Below, piece by piece: positions 37,938 to 45,652 of a stretch of DNA of 64,000 nt. The stretch is from Pseudomonadota bacterium (GTDB lineage: Bacteria > Pseudomonadota > Alphaproteobacteria > Rhizobiales > Tepidamorphaceae). Where the stretch lies: positions 1-64,000 of the forward strand of contig JAEWYT010000089.1 in NCBI GenBank assembly GCA_023458595.1. Direction: 5' to 3'. Each line of letters starts with the position of its first letter. Within the stretch, counting starts at the first letter, position 1. The notes beneath the pieces were generated by a model that searched no databases, was not told where the DNA came from, and saw only the letters and a list, made by a program, of their open reading frames with translations. A program made the translations under genes and the position numbers.

Positions 37938-38020
37938 TCCGCGCAAAGCGGGAATCGGATTGCCTGGGGCAGGGCCGAGCCTCGATCAGAGGGCCCCGCC
38001 GCTTGCGGGGAAATGAGCGG
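37938..38020. repeat. paired REP-like hairpins downstream of queF
   Basis: First hairpin: CCGC-gcaaa-GCGG at 37939-37951. Second hairpin: CCCCGC-cgctt-GCGGGG at 37994-38010, followed by AAATGAGCGG. The same two-hairpin plan, with a GAATGAGCGG tail on the second member, recurs at 55491-55573. Both lie in gene-free DNA. This resembles a bacterial interspersed mosaic (paired REP) element; the second hairpin may also help end queF transcription. Confidence 0.6.
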
Positions 38021-38046
38021 AAGGGGAAAGGTTCGAAAAACCGGCG

Positions 38047-38595
38047 TCAGATATCGGCAAGAACCCCATCCACCGTCCCGATCTGCGCGAATTCCCCGGA
38101 CAGGATCGCCAGTTCCACCTCGTGAACCGTGCGTGCCGGCACCATCTCCCCGCCCGGGGCGCGCCGGTCGAAGGTGAAGCAGGCGTCGGCGGCGAGCGTG
38201 ACGGCGAAACCGAGGTTCGCCGCCATCCGCGTCGTCGTGGAGACGCAGTGGTCGGTCGTCACGCCGGCGATGACCAGGCGGCCTATACCCTTGTCCCGCA
38301 ACAGCTTTTCGAGACCGGTGCCGATGAAGGCCGAATTGACCGATTTCACGATCACGGGCTCGCCCGGCAGGGGAACGGCGAAGGCCATGACGGCGTTGCC
38401 CGCCTCGCCCGGCGCGAGCAGCGAGCCCGGCTCGACGGAATCGTGGCGCACTTGGATGACCGGCAGGCCGGCCTCGCGGAAGCCCGCGAGCAGACGCGCG
38501 GCATTGCCCTCCGCGTGGCCGTTGTTGCGCGGGCCCATGCGGGCGTCGTGGAAGGCTTCCTGATAGTCGATCAGCAGAAGGGTCGGCCCGTCCAA
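38047..38595 (-). CDS. isochorismatase-like cysteine hydrolase
   Basis: 182 residues of the cysteine-hydrolase/isochorismatase superfamily. The Asp-Lys-Cys triad can be read as Asp10 (LLLIDYQ), Lys84 (VIVKSVNSAF) and Cys117 (VTTDHCVSTT), with the usual cis-peptide just before Cys. Substrate unknown: relatives hydrolyse nicotinamide, carbamoyl groups or isochorismate. The only start that preserves the LLLIDYQ strand is TTG at 38595, 4 bases after the kdsA stop, so it probably depends on coupling with kdsA. Confidence 0.85.
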   Translation of the reverse strand: MDGPTLLLIDYQEAFHDARMGPRNNGHAEGNAARLLAGFREAGLPVIQVRHDSVEPGSLLAPGEAGNAVMAFAVPLPGEPVIVKSVNSAFIGTGLEKLLRDKGIGRLVIAGVTTDHCVSTTTRMAANLGFAVTLAADACFTFDRRAPGGEMVPARTVHEVELAILSGEFAQIGTVDGVLADI

Positions 38596-38599
38596 TGGG

Positions 38600-39439
38600 T
38601 CAGCCGTTCACGCGCTTGGCGACGGCATCGAACGCCATCAGCGTCTCGACCAGCGCCGGCAGGTCCTTGAGGGCGATCATGTTCGGCCCGTCGGAGGGCG
38701 CCTTGTCGGGATCGGGATGGGTCTCGATGAAGACGCCGGCGACGCCGACGGCGACCGCCGCCCGCGCCAGCACCGGCACGAACTCGCGCTGGCCGCCCGA
38801 CGAGGTGCCCTGCCCGCCCGGCTGCTGCACCGAATGGGTGGCGTCGAAGATCACCGGCGCGCCCAGGCTCGCCAGGATCGGCAGCGCCCGCATGTCGGAG
38901 ACGAGGGTGTTGTAGCCGAAGCTCGCGCCGCGCTCGGTGACGAGCACGTTCGGATTGCCGAAGCCGGCCACCTTGTCGACCACGTTCTTCATGTCCCACG
39001 GGGCGAGGAACTGGCCCTTCTTGACGTTGACGACGCGGCCGGTATCGGCCGCAGCCTTGAGCAGGTCCGTCTGCCGGCACAGGAAGGCCGGGATCTGCAG
39101 CACGTCGACCACCTCGGCCACCTGCGCGCACTGCCAGGTCTCGTGCACGTCGGTCAGAACCGGCAGGGCCGTCTTCTCCCTGATCTCGGCGAAGACCGGA
39201 AGCGAGGCCTCGAGCCCGACGCCGCGCGCGCCGGATGCGCTGGTGCGGTTCGCCTTGTCGTAGGAGGTCTTGTAGACGAGGCCGATCTTCAGCGTCTCGG
39301 CCATCTCCCTGAGCGCCAGCGCGGTTTCGAGCGCGTGGCCGCGGCTCTCCATCTGGCAGGGACCGGCGATCAGGCAGAGCGGCCTGTCGTTGCCGAAGGC
39401 GGCGGAGCCCACCTGAACGAGTGAATTGACGCCCGACAC
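38600..39439 (-). CDS. kdsA: 3-deoxy-8-phosphooctulonate synthase (KDO8P synthase)
   Basis: 279 residues. It condenses PEP with arabinose 5-phosphate to KDO8P for lipid A-core KDO. GPCQMES near residue 26, YKTSYDKANRTS, TDVHE, and HSVQQPGG are signatures. The start is GTG at 39439, placed directly after the stop of the VOC gene (TGAGTG), implying translational coupling. With lpxB at 63 kb it is one of two lipopolysaccharide genes in the window. PEP is supplied by nearby eno. Confidence 0.96.
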   Translation of the reverse strand: MSGVNSLVQVGSAAFGNDRPLCLIAGPCQMESRGHALETALALREMAETLKIGLVYKTSYDKANRTSASGARGVGLEASLPVFAEIREKTALPVLTDVHETWQCAQVAEVVDVLQIPAFLCRQTDLLKAAADTGRVVNVKKGQFLAPWDMKNVVDKVAGFGNPNVLVTERGASFGYNTLVSDMRALPILASLGAPVIFDATHSVQQPGGQGTSSGGQREFVPVLARAAVAVGVAGVFIETHPDPDKAPSDGPNMIALKDLPALVETLMAFDAVAKRVNG

Positions 39440-40309
39440 TCAGACCTCCTCGAAGGCGATAGCGACGCCCATCGTCTCGCCGGCGGGAACGACCAGCCTT
39501 TCACCGCGCTTCTCGTAAGAAATTCCGGCGTCTTCGAGGCAGCCGGCCGCCGCTTCCAGGCGCTCGACGCCGACGACGAAGGCCGCGAAGCGCGGCGTGC
39601 GATAGTCCTCGACCGGGATCGCGCTGCCCCAGACCGCCGCGGCCGCCGTCGGCGTCTCGATACGGATCGTCCCGCGCGCCGTCTCGACGGTCAGCCCCAT
39701 GCTGGTCGCCCGGATCTCGCGCGTGCCGACGAACGCTTCGAAGAACTCGTGATGATCGGCCGGCGTCTGCGAGATCATCACGACTTCGGCGACCGTTTTC
39801 GCCGTGTTGGCGTGGCGCTGGTAGTCCGGCTTCCAGAAGAATTGCGGCGCGAGCTGCTGGCAGGTGAAGAACGCCGCTTCCGGAATGAACGGGTCGCTGG
39901 CGAAGGCCAGCTTGAAGCCGACCCGTGCGACCGTGCCGTCGGGTTGTCGCGCGTCGCGGCCGAATTCGAAGGGAGAATAGGCCTGGATGCCGGCGGCCGC
40001 GAATTCCCTGCCGTCGGCGATCGCGTCCGAGCTGTCGAGCACCAGCATGCTCATGCCCTCGTGACGCTCCAGATAGCGGAAATTGAAGCGCGGAAAGCTG
40101 AACTGGCCGGGCTCGGGCACCGGGAAGAGGTCCGGATCGTTGATCCCGAGCAGTTCCAGGAAACAACCGTCGAGCTGGACGAGATGGTTCTCGGTGCCGA
40201 AGGGATGCTGCGCCTTCGGCGTCACCGTGAAGCCGAGGCGCCCGTAGACGTCGTGCGCCCGGTCGAGACCGTGCACGGCGAGGACGAGATGATCGATACC
40301 GCGGGGCAT
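39440..40309 (-). CDS. VOC (glyoxalase/dioxygenase fold) family protein
   Basis: 289 residues. The N-terminal GIDHLVLAVHGLDRAHDVYGRLGF is a vicinal-oxygen-chelate beta-alpha-beta start with metal-ligand His; EN-HLVQLDG-FLELLG follows. The second half contains a further module (ADHHEFFEAFVGTREI). Such proteins bind a divalent metal and act on small hydrophobic or 2-oxo substrates; this member has no assigned substrate. ATG 40309 gives the standard VOC N-terminus; 12 further upstream codons are open but not family-like. It is coupled to kdsA with zero gap. Confidence 0.83.
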   Translation of the reverse strand: MPRGIDHLVLAVHGLDRAHDVYGRLGFTVTPKAQHPFGTENHLVQLDGCFLELLGINDPDLFPVPEPGQFSFPRFNFRYLERHEGMSMLVLDSSDAIADGREFAAAGIQAYSPFEFGRDARQPDGTVARVGFKLAFASDPFIPEAAFFTCQQLAPQFFWKPDYQRHANTAKTVAEVVMISQTPADHHEFFEAFVGTREIRATSMGLTVETARGTIRIETPTAAAAVWGSAIPVEDYRTPRFAAFVVGVERLEAAAGCLEDAGISYEKRGERLVVPAGETMGVAIAFEEV

Positions 40310-40354
40310 GCCCCAGCGAATAGCCGCTGGCGGCCGCCGGCGCAATCGTGCCCG

Positions 40355-41350
40355 TCAGCTCCGGCAGCCGAACTCCACCCAGAGCGGATAGTGGTCGGAC
40401 ATGCGCCACTGCAGGCTCGACTTCGTCATTTTCGGCTGGGTGTAGAGATAGGGCACGAAATCGACCCCTCCCGCCGAGCGGAATTCGAGATCGAGCAGCT
40501 TCTGCCTGCCGTCGATGAACCAGGCGATCTGGTCGTAGAACTTGGCCGTCCGCGGCTTGGCCGGATCGGCGAAGATCGAGCGCGGCACGTTGTCGAGCGC
40601 CTCGGGCACCGTCAGCCCCGTCATGACGAAGGCCCGCCACAGCTCGTCGTCGTAGCGGTCGATGTTGAAATCGCCGAGGACGAGCAGGTTGTGATGCCAG
40701 CGGTTGGTCTGGTCCGCCCACTCCTTCATCCAGCGCGCGATCGCCTGCAGTTCCGGTATCCTGTCCGAGGAACTGTCGCCGTAGTCCACATGCAGCGTCA
40801 CCAGGATGAAGGTCTCCTGGCCCGCCCGGAAGCTCACCGCGTAGGGCGTCCGCGCGAACTGGGTTCTCAGCGCGCCCGGCGAGATCTCGTCGAGCCATTC
40901 CTGCGGCACCACCAGCTCGCAGGCGAGACCGGACAGCTCGACGCGGGCGGTATCGAACAGGAAGGCGATGCGCTCCCCTCCCGCCGCCGTGCCGCGCGTC
41001 ACGTCGGTCATCAGGAAGCTCCAGCGCGGCCCGAGCGTCTTCATGAGCGTTCGCAGGGCCTTGAGATCGCCGGTCGCCTCCTGGACGGCGATGACGTCGA
41101 AGCGCGAGACGATCTCGGTGATCGCCCACAGCGCCCGCCAGTCGCGCTTCGGACTGTCGTCCGGACCGGACCGCCATTTCTCGGTCAGGGAGCCGAATTC
41201 CTTGATGTTCCAGGTGCCGACCAGCAGGTTGCGCGGCGCATGGCGCTTGGCCGGCACCTGGAGATCAATCGCCCGGGCGAGCTCCTCGAGCTCCTCGCGG
41301 GCGGATTTGGGCGTCCTGGACTGATGAAGTGAGGGCAGCGCGTCGGCCAT
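40355..41350 (-). CDS. endonuclease/exonuclease/phosphatase family protein
   Basis: 331 residues of the EEP (DNase I-like) superfamily. Motifs: GTWNIKEFGS, VQEATGD (metal Glu), LHVDYGD, LGDFNIDRYDDE and the C-terminal SDHYPLWVEF with catalytic His. No signal peptide is evident, so it is probably cytoplasmic; whether it cuts nucleic acid or a phosphodiester of another type is unknown. ATG 41350 has GGGAGG about 10 bases upstream and is preferred to 41392. Confidence 0.87.
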   Translation of the reverse strand: MADALPSLHQSRTPKSAREELEELARAIDLQVPAKRHAPRNLLVGTWNIKEFGSLTEKWRSGPDDSPKRDWRALWAITEIVSRFDVIAVQEATGDLKALRTLMKTLGPRWSFLMTDVTRGTAAGGERIAFLFDTARVELSGLACELVVPQEWLDEISPGALRTQFARTPYAVSFRAGQETFILVTLHVDYGDSSSDRIPELQAIARWMKEWADQTNRWHHNLLVLGDFNIDRYDDELWRAFVMTGLTVPEALDNVPRSIFADPAKPRTAKFYDQIAWFIDGRQKLLDLEFRSAGGVDFVPYLYTQPKMTKSSLQWRMSDHYPLWVEFGCRS

Positions 41351-41422
41351 CGGTTCGTGCCTCCCTGCGGATCGACGCGCCGAATCTACCACCCCTGCGT
41401 GTGGACTTGAACCTTAGCCGTC

Positions 41423-43051
41423 TCAGACGAGGCGGCTCTGCTCGACGGCCGCCTCGATGAACGAGCGGAACAGCGGATGCGGATCGAACGGCCGCGATTT
41501 CAGTTCCGGATGGTACTGGACGCCGATGAACCAGGGATGATCGGCGAATTCGACGGTTTCGGGCAGGATACCGTCGGGCGACATACCGGCGAAACGCAGC
41601 CCGTGCTGCTCAAGCCGGTCGCGATAGTCGATATTGACCTCGTAGCGGTGCCGGTGGCGCTCGGAAATGTCGGTCTTTCCGTAGATATCCGCGATCTTGC
41701 TGCCGGGCCTGAGCGTCGCCGCATAGGCGCCGAGCCGCATGGTGCCGCCGAGATCGCCGGCCGCCGCCCGCTTCTCCAGCGCGTTCCCCTTCAGCCATTC
41801 GGTCATCAGGCCGACGACCGGTTCGGGCGTCGGGCCGAACTCCGTGGAGCTGGCGTCCTTGATGCCGACCAGGTTGCGCGCCGCCTCGACCACCGCCATC
41901 TGCATCCCGAAGCAGATGCCGAAATAGGGCACGTTCCGCTCTCGCGCGAACGCGGCCGCCGCGATCTTGCCTTCCGAACCGCGCTCGCCGAAACCGCCGG
42001 GCACCAGGATGCCGTTGACCTGCTCGAGGAACGGCGCCGGATCCTCGCGCTCGAAGACTTCCGACTCGATCCAGTCGATGTTGACGCGCACCCGGTTGGC
42101 GATGCCCCCGTGCATGAGGGCTTCGTTGAGCGACTTGTAGGCGTCCTTCAGGCCGGTGTACTTGCCGACGATAGCGATCGTCACCTCGCCTTCGGGGTTG
42201 CGGATGCGCTCGACGATGTCGACCCAGCGGGAAAGATCAGGCTCGGCACCCGGCTCGATGCCGAAGGCGCGCAGCACCTCGTCGTCGAGGCCTTCCTCGT
42301 GATAGGCGAGCGGCACGGCGTAGATCGTGTCGACGTCCATCGCCTGGATCACCGCGGATTCCCGCACATTGCAGAACAGCGCGAGCTTTCTGCGCTCGTC
42401 GTGCGGGATCGGCCGGTCGCAGCGGCACAGCAGGATGTCGGGCTGGATGCCGATCGAGCGCAGTTCCTTCACCGAGTGCTGGGTCGGCTTGGTCTTCATC
42501 TCGCCGGCGCTGGGAATGAACGGCAGCAGCGTCAGGTGGATGAACACCGCATCGCCGCGCGGCAGTTCCTGGCCGAGCTGGCGGATCGCCTCGAAGAACG
42601 GCAGCCCCTCGATGTCGCCGACGGTGCCGCCGATCTCGACGAGCACGAAATCCGCCCCGTCGTTGTCGCGCCGCACGAAGTCCTTGATGGCGTCGGTGAC
42701 GTGGGGGATCACCTGGATCGTGGCGCCGAGATAGTCGCCGCGCCGCTCCTTGGCGATGATGTCCTGATAGATCCGGCCGGTGGTGATGTTGTCGTTCTGC
42801 GAGCAGGGCACGCCCGTGAAACGCTCGTAGTGGCCGAGATCGAGATCGGTTTCGGCGCCGTCGTCGGTAACGAAGACTTCGCCGTGCTGATAGGGGCTCA
42901 TGGTCCCCGGATCGACATTGAGATAGGGGTCGAGCTTCTTCAGGCGCACCTTGTAGCCGCGTGCCTGAAGGAGCGCGCCGAGCGCCGCCGAAGCGAGACC
43001 CTTGCCGAGGGAGGAGACCACGCCGCCGGTGATGAATACGTACCGCGCCAT
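41423..43051 (-). CDS. pyrG: CTP synthase
   Basis: 542 residues. ATP-dependent amination of UTP to CTP with glutamine. N-terminal amidoligase domain: YVFITGGVVSSLGKG, KLDPYLNVDPGTMSP, ETDLDLGHYERF. C-terminal class I glutaminase: GICFGMQMAV with nucleophile Cys, and QYHPELKS with His/Glu. The ATG at 43051 gives the canonical MxRYVFITGG start. It follows secG by about 113 bases; the arrangement tpiA-secG-pyrG is common in alphaproteobacteria. Confidence 0.97.
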   Translation of the reverse strand: MARYVFITGGVVSSLGKGLASAALGALLQARGYKVRLKKLDPYLNVDPGTMSPYQHGEVFVTDDGAETDLDLGHYERFTGVPCSQNDNITTGRIYQDIIAKERRGDYLGATIQVIPHVTDAIKDFVRRDNDGADFVLVEIGGTVGDIEGLPFFEAIRQLGQELPRGDAVFIHLTLLPFIPSAGEMKTKPTQHSVKELRSIGIQPDILLCRCDRPIPHDERRKLALFCNVRESAVIQAMDVDTIYAVPLAYHEEGLDDEVLRAFGIEPGAEPDLSRWVDIVERIRNPEGEVTIAIVGKYTGLKDAYKSLNEALMHGGIANRVRVNIDWIESEVFEREDPAPFLEQVNGILVPGGFGERGSEGKIAAAAFARERNVPYFGICFGMQMAVVEAARNLVGIKDASSTEFGPTPEPVVGLMTEWLKGNALEKRAAAGDLGGTMRLGAYAATLRPGSKIADIYGKTDISERHRHRYEVNIDYRDRLEQHGLRFAGMSPDGILPETVEFADHPWFIGVQYHPELKSRPFDPHPLFRSFIEAAVEQSRLV

Positions 43052-43164
43052 GGGCCTCGAAGTTAACTCCGTCCCGAACGATTCGGGGAGTCGATTTGCG
43101 CCTCCCCCACCGATTTTCGAATTGCCGTCCGGACCGGCCCCGGAACGGGCCGGTTTCCGGCCGT

Positions 43165-43572
43165 CTATTGAGACTGCGGCGCCTGCGGCGTAGCGGGCTG
43201 CTGCTCCTGCTGCTGTTCCTCGAGCCTCTTGATCTGGTCGAGGACGTTGGCGCCGCCGGTGCCCGAAGCCGGCGCCTCGCCGGTCGCCGGCGCGCCGGCC
43301 GGTGCCCCGGTCGTCGCCGGAGCCGCGTCGAAGATCGACGGCGCCTGGCCGCCGGTGCGTGCAAGCAGCGTCAGAATAATCGAGGTCGCGAAAAACGCCA
43401 CCGCGAGGATCGTCGTCGCGCGGGTCAGCACGTTCGCCGTGCCGCGGCCGGTCATGAAGCCGCCGCCGCCGCCGCCGATCCCGAGGGCGCCGCCCTCGGA
43501 TTTCTGCAGCATCACAACGGCAACGAGCGCCACGACCACCATGAGGTGGATGACGATGATGACGGTTTCCAT
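43165..43572 (-). CDS. secG: preprotein translocase subunit SecG
   Basis: 135 residues: two membrane helices (about 4-22 and 52-72) around the conserved loop MLQKSEGGALGIGGGGGGF, then a long Pro/Ala/Gly linker and a Gln-rich end (EEQQQEQQ) typical of alphaproteobacterial SecG. It supports protein export by SecYE. Between tpiA and pyrG, all leftward. Confidence 0.95.
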   Translation of the reverse strand: METVIIVIHLMVVVALVAVVMLQKSEGGALGIGGGGGGFMTGRGTANVLTRATTILAVAFFATSIILTLLARTGGQAPSIFDAAPATTGAPAGAPATGEAPASGTGGANVLDQIKRLEEQQQEQQPATPQAPQSQ

Positions 43573-43656
43573 CTTCGCTCAAATCCAGATGTCGGGAAGT
43601 CGCGGGCCTTTTACACCGGTAGAGCCCGACGCGCTACCCCGGCAGGACCATTTCGT

Positions 43657-44427
43657 TCATGCCGTGATTTGGCGATAGGCCTCGGCGATTGCAAGGAAAT
43701 CGGCCGCCTGCAGGCTCGCCCCGCCAACCAGCGCCCCGTCGACATTGGCGACCGCCATCAGTTCGGCGGCGTTGCCGGGCTTCACCGAGCCGCCGTAGAG
43801 GATGCGCGTGCGCGCGCCCTCGGCGCCGAAGCGCGAAACCAGTCGCTCGCGGATGAACGCGTGAACTTCCGCTACGTCCTGCGGCGTCGGGGTAAGTCCG
43901 GTGCCGATCGCCCAGACCGGTTCGTACGCGACGACGAGCCGCGCCGCCTGCGATCCGTCGGGAAGCGACCCGTCGAGTTGCGTTCCGATGCGGGCGAGCG
44001 TCTCCCCGGCATGGCGTTCCGCCTCGGTCTCGCCGACGCAGACGACGGCGGTCAGTCCGGCGCGCCAGGCCGCCTCCGCCTTCGCACGTACGATTTCATC
44101 CGTCTCGCCATGGTCCTGACGTCGCTCGGAATGCCCGACGATCACGGCGGCGGCTCCGGAATCGGCCATCATTTCCGCTGAAACGTCGCCGGTATGGGCG
44201 CCGGACGCCTCGGGGTGGCAGTCCTGGCCGCCCACCGACAGCGGCGACTGAAGCGCCATCTGCGAAAACGCCATCACGAGCGTCGCGGGCGGGCAGACCA
44301 TGAGGTCGACGAGTTCCTTCAGCTCGTCGTCGTAGCCTTCCATCATCGCGCCGAATTCGGCGGCCGACGCCTTGAGGCCGTTCATCTTCCAGTTCCCGGC
44401 AACCAGTGGCCGAACATCCGGTGTCAT
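43657..44427 (-). CDS. tpiA: triose-phosphate isomerase
   Basis: 256 residues. Interconverts dihydroxyacetone phosphate and glyceraldehyde 3-phosphate. Catalytic residues in NWKMN (Lys), IVGHSERR (His) and AYEPVWAIGTG (Glu), with the mobile loop ending GTGLTPT and phosphate site LYGGSVKPGN. The His loop continues as QDHGETDEIV; the family typically has a phenyl/tyrosyl at that place, a small variation. Glycolytic partner of eno in this window. Confidence 0.96.
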   Translation of the reverse strand: MTPDVRPLVAGNWKMNGLKASAAEFGAMMEGYDDELKELVDLMVCPPATLVMAFSQMALQSPLSVGGQDCHPEASGAHTGDVSAEMMADSGAAAVIVGHSERRQDHGETDEIVRAKAEAAWRAGLTAVVCVGETEAERHAGETLARIGTQLDGSLPDGSQAARLVVAYEPVWAIGTGLTPTPQDVAEVHAFIRERLVSRFGAEGARTRILYGGSVKPGNAAELMAVANVDGALVGGASLQAADFLAIAEAYRQITA

Positions 44428-44502
44428 GTCGCATTCCCCGATGAATTTCGAGGCTGAATAGCAGATTGGAAGGCGAAATCGAACACTATCCCGACGGCAG
44501 CC

Positions 44503-45168
44503 CTAGCCGCGCGGCGCCACCCCGAACAGGCCGGAGCGCGAGAGCTTGGGCGACATCGCGCAGCTTTCCAGAAGCTCGACGGGCAGCGGCGCATCTCCGA
44601 AAGCCCGGAAAAGCATCGGTTGCTCCTCGAGACCCCAGGCGGCGCGCTCCTCTCCGGCCTTGTAGTCGTAACCCGGGCCGAGCCGAAACGTGACCCCTAG
44701 ACCTTCCGGCGCGAGTTCTTCCTGGATATCGGTGGCGAGCATTCGCGTCGCCTTTTCCACACACAGCCAGCCGGCGCTCTCGATGAACAGAGCATCGACG
44801 GGCTCGGAGGCGTCGAAACGCTGCGCGACCGCCGCTTCCATGCCCGGCCCGAGCGTGAGCACGAAGACGATCACGTCGGTCGCGTTCGCCAGCAGCCGGT
44901 CGAAGGCCGCGCAATTGAACCGGAGGCCGCCGGCAAGGGTCAGCGTGCCTTCGGCTACCGACTCGATCGAATAGCGGACATGGCGGGCCTCCGGCGCCGC
45001 GATGCCGGCGATTTCGCCGGAGACCTTCTCGGCGATCGCCCTGATCCGTGGACGTATGCGGGCCGGGTCGCGATAGCCCTGGACCCGCAGGATGCGCTCG
45101 GGATCGACCGCAAATCCGCCCGTTTGCCAGGATCTCACCACCGGGACTTTTTCAGCAGCGCTTGCCAA
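44503..45168 (-). CDS. methionine-synthase activation-domain-like protein
   Basis: 221 residues resembling the AdoMet-binding activation domain of cobalamin-dependent MetH, as a free-standing protein. The best-matching segment is RLGPGYDYKAGEERAAW at 162-178, equivalent to the AdoMet-binding RxxxGY stretch of MetH, plus VFVLTLGPGMEAAV and ESAGWLCVEKATRML. In MetH this domain positions AdoMet to re-methylate oxidised cobalamin. Stand-alone versions are found with corrinoid methyltransferase genes, but none is seen in this window. The start is uncertain: TTG at 45168, or GTG codons at 45141 or 45138. The preceding gene ends 9 bases upstream, so the two form an operon. Confidence 0.72.
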   Translation of the reverse strand: MASAAEKVPVVRSWQTGGFAVDPERILRVQGYRDPARIRPRIRAIAEKVSGEIAGIAAPEARHVRYSIESVAEGTLTLAGGLRFNCAAFDRLLANATDVIVFVLTLGPGMEAAVAQRFDASEPVDALFIESAGWLCVEKATRMLATDIQEELAPEGLGVTFRLGPGYDYKAGEERAAWGLEEQPMLFRAFGDAPLPVELLESCAMSPKLSRSGLFGVAPRG

Positions 45169-45177
45169 AGCCGTCGC

Positions 45178-45468
45178 TCAGTCCGTGCCGTCGGCGATCG
45201 CGGCGGCTTTGATTTCGTCGAATTTCGCTTCGATTTCCTCGGCCAGCGCCGTGGCCGCGCTGATCGCGTCGCCCTGGCGCTCGACGGGCCGGCCGCGGCG
45301 CCATTCCTCGAGATACTGGTCGGTTCCGGCCAAACCGCGCCGCATGGCAAGCATGTCGATCAGCTCCTGGAACCGGGAACTGAGCTGGACCTTGTGGCTT
45401 CCGCTCGCGTCGCGCGCCTCGACCATCGAGGGGATGTCCTGCCAACTGAGAACGCTGCATCTGGCCAC
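45178..45468 (-). CDS. small 'virulence factor' family protein (PF13769-like)
   Basis: 96 residues, soluble, no signal peptide. SWQDIPSMVEAR near the N-terminus and LSSRFQELIDMLAMRRGL then YLEEWRR further on match my recollection of the family labelled Virulence factor (Pfam PF13769). That label is historical and gives no function. In many alphaproteobacteria this family sits beside MetH-activation-like proteins and methylene-tetrahydrofolate reductase or corrinoid methyltransferases. The start is GTG with GAAGAGG upstream. Divergent from the sulfotransferase cassette. Confidence 0.68.
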   Translation of the reverse strand: MARCSVLSWQDIPSMVEARDASGSHKVQLSSRFQELIDMLAMRRGLAGTDQYLEEWRRGRPVERQGDAISAATALAEEIEAKFDEIKAAAIADGTD

Positions 45469-45652
45469 AACGAACCTCTTCCAATTCCGCTTTCGGACCC
45501 AGCGGTGTGAGTGGAGCCCGATTTTGGATGAGCAATGGCCCAGACGATGTCTCTTTTGCGTCTAACTTTGGTCAATTGGGCGTCGCGATAATTCAAGAAG
45601 ACGTCCGACCCGCGGCGAATGCGGCGTCGGACCAGAACGCGGCCCGGTAGGA

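Noticed and set aside
45178..45468. A pathogenicity role from the family label virulence factor
   Set aside because: The label is historical, and the neighbouring gene points to one-carbon or cobalamin chemistry.
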